Below, piece by piece: positions 54,701 through 63,700 of a DNA stretch of 64,000 nucleotides. Numbering within the stretch: the stretch's first letter is position 1; each line of letters starts with the position of its first letter. A program made the translations under genes and the position numbers. The notes below the pieces were generated by a model. That model was not told the DNA's origin and made no database searches. It saw only the letters and a list, made by a program, of their open reading frames with translations. Source of the DNA: Bacteroidales bacterium UBA3743 (GTDB taxonomy: Bacteria; Bacteroidota; Bacteroidia; Bacteroidales; Paludibacteraceae); contig DFGT01000039.1 of assembly GCA_002371265.1 (NCBI GenBank), positions 99,065 to 163,064 on the forward strand, given 5' to 3'.

Positions 54701-57700
54701 GCAAGAAGGTCGGCTCTTACTATTTCTCTGATACGTTGGTCGGCTCGGAGAATTGCGACAGCATCGTCAAACTTTCTTTGGCGGTGCGTCCTCAGAAGAA
54801 TGAGAACGGCTACTATGTGAAGGTGGATGGTACTGGTGATGGTTCGGATTGGATCAACGCCATGTCGCCGAAGGATTTCGCTGAGTATCTTCCGTTGGTT
54901 TACGACGGTGAGACTTTCCACATCGCAGCCGGTACATACAAGAGCACTTACGTCGACCCTGAATTGGGCAGAATGTATAACATCAACAGCTCCGTGACTT
55001 TGATAGGTGGCTATCCAGATACTGTGACAACAGTGGGTGTGCCTCCTATGCCAGAGAATTTCACGACAACGTTGTCTGCGAACGAGAGGGGGCACATTAA
55101 TTTCTATAAAGAACGAACAGGTGATTTCTCTGTGTCTGGATTTGGAAGTAATGATTCTATCCTCATCCGTGTGAATGGCACTTCGTCCGTCTCTCTTTAC
55201 GGCATCACTCTTTCTGGTGTGAAGAGTAGTGATAACTATGGAGCTGTAACAATGGGACAGGGAGGAACTTTGAATTTGGATAGATGTACGATTGAGAACA
55301 ACAATACTTCGGCTGTTGTCGCCTCTGGCGCGAAGATAAATGTCACTTCTTCTTTGGCATATCATAATGTGTCAAAGGATGGTGCTGTGTTCAGATTGTC
55401 TCAGTCAGATTTGAATGTCGAGAATTCGTCATTCCATGAGAATGTTTCTTCAGACGAGTCTTCTGCGTCGATGGGTGCTGTCGCTAATCTTACAGCGTCT
55501 CAGGCAAACTTTAAGAATAATACGATTGCTAACAACTGGGCAGATAAGGGAACTGTATTTGCTCTTGCTAATTCTAAGGTTTCTCTTTTCAACAATACTT
55601 TGGTAGGAAACCAATCTATTGCTAAGGAGCCAAAGGGTTCTTTTGTTTCTGCTTCGGATACAAAATCTAAGGTGTCTCTATTCGGTAATATGATTGTCGG
55701 AAACGGTGTTCAGCCAGTCGACGGAGCCGCTGTTGAAAGTGAAGGATACAATATCTTCTCTACTGATTTCCAAGGCTCGGGTGTGGAGACGGATATGTTT
55801 ATGGGTTCTGCCGATTATGAGTTTGTCATGGATGGAACACCTATGAATGGAAATACAGAGGTATTTATAGCCAATGTCAGAGATAATGGTGGTTTCACAC
55901 CGACTATGGCTGTGATAGAGTCTATGTTTGATGGAGGAAAGGTAGTCTCAATCCCAGCAGAACAACGTAAGGTGGAGACAGACCAAAGAGAGATGCTTCG
56001 TAAGGATTCAAGTTGTGTGGGAGCGTTCGAGTTCCCTACTTATGTCAACTATTACGTTAAGCAGACTCCTGTGGGAGATGGAACAGGTCGAGATTGGGAT
56101 AATGCGATGGGCGACACTACGTTCTTCCGCTATTTCTCTGTCGTCCCAACAGGTGCTACTTTCCATGTCGCTGCAGGAACATACCATCCATTGATGGACA
56201 GATTGTATAATACAAGTTCAAATAGCAATGGAAGGTATTACTCTTCTCGTCCGGTGAACGTTTTCGGAGGCTATCATCCTCAGGCTAAGAATGGAGCTGT
56301 GGCTGATCCGTCGAAATATGTCACTTTGTTGTCGGGTGACCTAAATGAAGATGATGTCTTTGAAGAGTCGGATAAAGATTATACTGTGATGGATTTCTCT
56401 AATCATCAGGATAATACTTCTTCTGTGATGACAATTGTTTCCAAATTGACAGGTGATGTACAATTGAAGGGATTGACCTTCTCTGGTAATTTCCCACAGT
56501 TCAGAGGATCGAGTGCTGCTTTGAGTGTCTCTGCCGTCGCTCCTGAGACCTCTGTTTCTTTGATACTTGACAGTTGTTCTTTCAAGAAGACATATATCGG
56601 AATCTACTCTGGCGTTGATTCTTTGTTTGTCCGTAATTGTCGTTTCGATTCAATCGATAATTTAGGATTCTCTCATTATCCACGTGAGGAAGTATCTGGT
56701 GTATTGGTGGTTGAAAACTCATCATTCACTAATATGGATTATGCGATTTCGGCGTCTACTTCAAAAGGAAAAGTACTGTTGCAAAACTCTACTTTCAGCA
56801 ATACGAAGGGACTTGTTAATGTCATAACTACTACTTATAATAAAGTTGTGGATTTGAGTCTTGAAATGTATCACAACACATTTGCATTCTCACCAAAGAG
56901 TTACGGTGGTATTGAGATTCCGAACTATATTCAGACTATAGCGAAGGGTAATATCTTCAACACAAATATCTTGTTGACGAAGGATTATGATGAGACAAAT
57001 GCCATGAAGCCTATCGTTTCCGACTACAACTTGTTCGTGGAAAATCCTGATACGATATATGGAGCATGGACGTTGGGTGAAAATGATATGTTGGTTACTC
57101 CGTCTGATTTGACGGGTGTGTTGCCAGGAAAGATGGTAGAGAAACGTTTCAATGCAGTTTCTACTTTGGAGAAACCTGAGAACTTCACTAAGGTGGTGGC
57201 ATTGGAATCTGATGTGTTGAATGAGAAATATATCAGAATGCCAATAGAAGAGGCAAAAGTAAAGTCAGACCAGATCGCTACAGAACGTCTAGACTTGACA
57301 TGTATGGGTGCATACGAGTTCTTCAAGGGCCGTGACACAGTATATATAACAAGTGTAGATACAGTATGTTATGGATTGAATTACCAGCGTCGCGGATGGA
57401 ATTTACAGTCGGATACTCTTTCTGAAGGAGAGTATGTTTACGGAAGATTCCTAAGAGGAAAGGTGGCAACCGATACGATTGACACTTTGACTCTACATGT
57501 CAATCCATTTAGCAAGATCATATTGGATCAGTTGGCTGTAGCTCCTACGTTGTGTCATGGCTCTGGATATGGAGAGGTTTCGTTCACACCACGTAGTGTT
57601 GTGCCAGGAAGTGCAGCTGTTTATGTGAATAATGAGCTTGGAGACACATTATTCTCTGGTGTACAGTTGTATAATTCAGCTTATAAATATAATGAATTGC

Positions 57701-60700
57701 CACTTGGTAAATTTGTAGTCAGTGTCTTGTCTCAAACACAATGTGTAAAAGATACTTTATTTGATATAGAGGTCTTTGATAGAGATTCATTACAGGCTTT
57801 GCCAGGTGCTGATAATATCCTTACAGATTGTGCGAATGAGCCAAATTCTGAGTTGACGATCTCTTTGATTGGATTCCATCCAACGATGAAGTTCTATCAC
57901 AATGGTGTAGAAATTTCTGATCAGACGAATAATGGTGAATTGATATATGGCGACGACGCTGCTGTCACTGCAACGGCAGAATTGAAATTAACTTCAATCC
58001 CTGTTGGCAGCCACACAATCACTGCTGTAGATGTCTGCGATAATTCATATCCAGTCAAGGATTTTGAGGTTTCGGTTATCCCATCTCAGGTTTTGGATAT
58101 GCAACTTGTGGATTACACTAAGGAGACATTGGCATGTGGATTGGATAGCGGTTTCGCTAAGTTCCATATCATGTCTGGAGCAACATCATTGTTTACTTTG
58201 ACATCCGATAATGGATATGATTACTCACTTCGTGTTCAAGGAAAGGATACTGTCCTTATATTGAATGATTTGACTAGAGGTAACTATACTGCATTGTTGA
58301 AGAAAGAGTCAGAAGATTGTTCGGATTCTTATTCAGTTGAATTGTCAATCAATTCGCCAGAACCGTTGTCTTTGTCATTGACAAGTAACGGTGCTGCATG
58401 CGCTGAAGGTGCAGTAAGTGTAGTTGCTGAGGGTGGTACTGGAGAGTATACTTACCATTGGACAGATCCAACGGGTGCTAAGTTTGTGACAAAAGAACCA
58501 GGATTGAATGAGGCGAGCGCAGGAAAATATACTTGTGTCGTTGAAGATGAGACTCATTGTTTCTCACATTCAGATTCGCTTGCAATCCTTCCTAATGTTG
58601 ACGAATTATCAGAACTGCTTGTTGATAGCGTTTCTACGAAGAATATCACATGTTTCAAGGGTGAGAATGGAACTATTGAGGTCTATTTTTCTACTGATAA
58701 TAAACAGCAATCTGTCGCTTGTGTAGTTACGAACAGTGAAACAAAGGAAGAAACAAAAACAGCTGGAACATATGAAAAATTGAATGGAGAGTTGGCAATC
58801 CGCACATTGGGCGTTGGCTCTTACTCATATGAGGTTTACTATGGAACAGAAGGTTGTCGATTGGATACAAACAGTTTCAAGGGCACATTCACTATCTCGG
58901 CTAAGGAGGTTCCTTTTGTCATGACTCCATTGGCGGTTTTCGCTCCACAAACTTGTATCGAACCTTCAAACGGTATGATAGTGAATACTGCTACGGGTTG
59001 GGAGGATGATTATAATGCATATTTGATGACAGAGGCAGGTGGCAAACATATAATGACTCCTGTGGAAGAAAATGGTGAGACGAAATTATATGCTGGACTC
59101 TTGTCTGGAGGCTCTTACTACTATCTAGTTGAGGATGCTTGTGGTAGTGAGTTGAAGACAGATCCAATCTCATTGCCTAAGTACGAACCATTGTCTTTGG
59201 AAATAGTTTCATATACGGATTCTGTCACTTGTGCACGAGCAACTGATGCGGAGATCTCTTTCACAGTAAGTGGAGGTATTGGTTTGAACCATTTGGCATA
59301 CATTGATGAAAAAGCATTTACAGATAAGGGAACAATTGTTTCTGAGGATAATGGTAAGGGATACCACTATGTGACTTACAAGTCTGTGGTAGAAGGATGT
59401 AAGGACAGCGTTGGTGAGCTTATTCGCATTGCCGGTCCTGATACATTGGCAATCAAGTATACGTTAAATGGAAACTGTTTAGGTTCATCTTTGCTTCCTG
59501 AGGTAACAGGAGAGTCTGCTCCATACACTTATTTGTGGAGTGACGGAGTAAAGGAGATTAACGGAACTGAAAAATTCCCATTTGATGACATGGGAGAAGG
59601 TAAGACTTACTCTTTGACAGTTTCTGATGCTCATAAGTGTGATACTTATACCAAGAGCTTCACAATCCCATCTGCGGCCGAACTTCCTACTGTATCTCAA
59701 AAGGTATATCCAGAGTCGGAGAAATGTCACAAGGGTAATGACGGAAGAATTATTGTAAAACCATCTCTATCTAAGAAGATGGATTATGCTGTGACAGCAA
59801 CAATATTCTACCATAAGCTGGATTCAAAAGATTCTATTGCTAACGAATGTGTATTGGATCCTAATGGCGAATATACGACTCCGGAGAATTTGGAGCCAGG
59901 ATATTATCGTGTGACAACACGTTTGGGTTCAATGGATTGTGATATGGGCGTCGCTCCTGTTACTTCTGTTGTGCATGTTGATACACTTCCTCCATTGAAG
60001 ATCCAGTCTGAGTTCACATTGACTGACCATACATGTATATCACCAAATGGAACAGCGTCATTCAACATTGAGGGATGGACATACACTCACGTCGCAGATA
60101 TTTATTCAGTCGGAGAAGATGTAGAATTGTATCGTGGTAATGTCAGACCGACGTCGGTATCCAACTATGTGGGAGCATTTGATGTAACTGCTTTGCCATT
60201 CGGAACATATAAGGTGGTTGTAAAGGACCGTTGTGGAAATAAAGACGAGAGTGAACCGTTCGAAATCCTTCATAAACCAACATTCATTCAGAATATAAAG
60301 ACAGAGAAGGCTACTTGTATAAATGAGCCTAATGGAGTGCTTGACTTTGAGGTTCAGGGATGGACACTTTCTCATGGCTGTGAATTTGTCAAAAATGACG
60401 TTGCTGCAGAGGGTAGAATAGTTCCTGTATTGCCGGTAAAATATGATACTATTAATAAGTTGGCATATTTCCATGTCAACACAATGCCTGCAGGCAAGTG
60501 GCGTATCTGGGTGTCTAACGAGTGTAAAGAGGCATTCCGATTGGATACATTTGTTACAGTTCCTGGTATTGAACCGTATAAGGTAGATTTGATTGCAAAT
60601 GAGTCTAAACTGGAACTTGATTGTCCTTATGATTCTGATGGTAAGATAGTATTGAATGTGACTGGAGGTTATTCAGAAACTGTGTTTAGCGGTGGTGTAT

Positions 60701-63700
60701 CTAAACATGTTAAATATTATGGACCTACAGGAGAATATGTTGATTCAACAGTATACGTCAAGGACACGTCTTATGTAATAACGGCTCTATATGATTCGTT
60801 GAATCCTATTATTAATGTAGACACAACTTATAAGTTCTTGTCTCAGGAGACTGTCAAGGTTGAAAAGTATGATGAGAATAATAATCTTATAGAAGTAGAT
60901 TCTATAATAATGCATTATGACACTATACTTGTTGAGACAGTGACATATCCTCAGTTGACAGATGAAGAAGGCAACTTCATTAACGATACTACACTTAGTA
61001 TCGATTCTTTTGCCACAACCCAGAGGGTTCCTAAGATTGGAGAATTGGATTCTATAGCAACGTCTGTGATTGAATATGATCTTTTCTCTGCTAATCCTAT
61101 AGGACGAAACACAGGTAAGTATACTTACATGAACTTGGATGCTGGCACATATCGATTCACATTCAAGACAGCATTGGAAGGCTGTAGTGATAAGTATAAC
61201 TATGATACTGAGATTACCAAACCTGCTGATGTGAAACTTGTCAATCAGGTATTGCCGATTAGTTGTAGTTCGTATATAGACGGTGAAATTTCTCTAGCTC
61301 CGAGAAGAGGTGGTACTTCTTATTCATATTATGTTGGTCATGACTCTACGGATACATACGAAAAGAATCGTCTGTATGCCGATGTCGATGGTAATATGGT
61401 TGAACATTCTATTAATGGTGTCGGTGAATACCAAATTGATCAGTTGTTCGACCAGAGTGATATCAAGACAATAAAGTGGTCTTATAACGCATATGAGTCT
61501 TCTGTCTGGACACCTCTTGATAATATTATATTCCCTGATAGTAGTGATATCACGGAGGAAACATATTATAAGAATGGTGTTGTAGTCAAGACTCCAGTAT
61601 ATTCAAACACTCATCTAGAGAAATTCTGGCATGGATATATGGGCGACTACTTTGAAGCTAATGTGGTGTCAATTGCCAATTTGGCTCCTGGTTTCTATTC
61701 TGTTTTGGTTGAGGATGCTAAGCGATGTCAGTATCGTGACACATTTGAGGTGAAATTGCCACCTATGCCATTAAAGATAGATTCTGTGAAATTTGACGCT
61801 GCTCTTGCTGAATGTGATCCTTCTAAACGACAGATCTTGGCATATGCTAGTGGTGGTTGGGGTTCTTATAACTTCACTTTCAGCGATAAGTCTAAAGTCG
61901 AAAAGACTGATGCTAAACATAGCGATGGCTTCCGTGGTGGTGAGGCTACTTATTATGACAAGAATTCGATGACTGGCTGGGGAGTGAGCTATTTCTTGGA
62001 TCCAGGTAACTATAGCGTAGTGGTTTTGGATGAACAAGGATGTTTGGTTGAGTATGATAAGACATTTGAGGTGAAGACTACATTCTCCCTTACAATGGAT
62101 TCTACTCGTACAATATGTCCAGAGGATCCGACTGCGAAAGTTGTGGCTCATTTTGTCGGATCAAGCGCTGTCCCTGGCATAACATATGATGTGGTTGAAT
62201 ATGTTTCTCCTTGTAGCAAAGATACTTTGGATGATTGCCGTGAGTATACTCTAGAAACATTGAGAAAGAATGTGACTCCAAAGAATGACACGTTTATGGT
62301 TGATCTTACATCATTGAAGATGCATTCAAAGACTCATGGTTTGTTCGTATATCAGAATGATGAAAATCATTGTGGTACGTATGTTCAGGGTACTGTCGTC
62401 GACACAATTCCAATCTTTAAGTCTTCGAGAAAGTCTTCGTTGGATGTGACTTGTGGAGGATTGGAGAATGGTCAGATTGAGTTGTATGTAAGTGGTGGTA
62501 CCGCTCCATACAAGATCCAACGTAATTCTGCTTGGAAGAAAGGTGACGAACTTGCCCTTTATGAAAATCTTGATTTGATAGATACTACATTTAAGTTAGT
62601 ATTGCGAGATCCTAAGGACACTTTGTATAAAAAAGACACCATTATTGAACAGCATTTTATAAGACTTGCCTCTTTGCCTGCGGACACATTCTACTTTACA
62701 GTTATTGATGACGCTGGTTGTAAGAGTGTGATGGGTGACACTGCGTCTTTCGACGAGAAGATTGTCATAAAGGCTCCTGAAAAACTTGAGGCTGAGTTCG
62801 CTTCTTCTCTTGTTTGTAAAGAACCTAGTGTGACTAAGGGAGGTAATATCTTCTTCCAGAATGTAAAGGGAGGTACCGCTCCTTATACATTATCTTATAA
62901 TCATGACTATCTCGATGTGCCTGTCGACAACAGTGAAGCTATCGCTCAGATCCTAGATGCAAAAGTTGGATTTAAGGTGGATATGAAGGTTACGGATGCC
63001 AATAATTGTACGGTTGATTCTACCGTTGAATTCAAGCCTGGTGAACTTCAAATTGATATGTATGATTTCTGGGCAACTTCATGGTATGAGTATGGTGATG
63101 TGGTGGCATTGATTGATGTCTGTGGTCCTGAAGCTACATTCGACAGTGTATCTTACGTATTCTATGATGAGAAAGGAAAAGTGGACCCAAGAATCACAAT
63201 GCTCGACAAACGATTGTATGTCTACGATTTGGCAGGAAACAAGAGTGCTGCGGATACCGTATATCGTTATGGTGACAATACTAAGACGATGGTTCCTGAT
63301 GCGTACTTTGAAAAAAGATTCAAACTTCGTGAGGATATCTCTAAGGGTCAGGCAAAACATCTTAATTTCTTCAAGTTTGAGGATTCTTCAATTGATGTGA
63401 AGAATGTCAATGATGTAAGAGATGCTTTGGCTAAACATACTGTTTTGATGAAGGCTTATTTCTTAGGCTGTGAGTATCGAATTGAGAGAAAGAATCCATT
63501 GGGTGTGATTAATCCTAATAATAGGCCTAAGATTGATCCAATTGGTCAGAAGTATCAGATTATAAGCTTCTCTGTTTCTCCTAATCCGTTTAAGTCAACT
63601 GATAAGATTACTATAAAGGCAGAGTTCTCAGAAAAGGTTAATGATGCTGAGATCTATATATATCAGATAGATGGTAAGACTTCTCCTGATCCTATCAAGA

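Noticed and set aside
54511..55365. 284-codon ORF on the minus strand inside the giant gene
   Set aside because: It is a mirror frame of a coding region with strong codon bias; no recognisable protein features.
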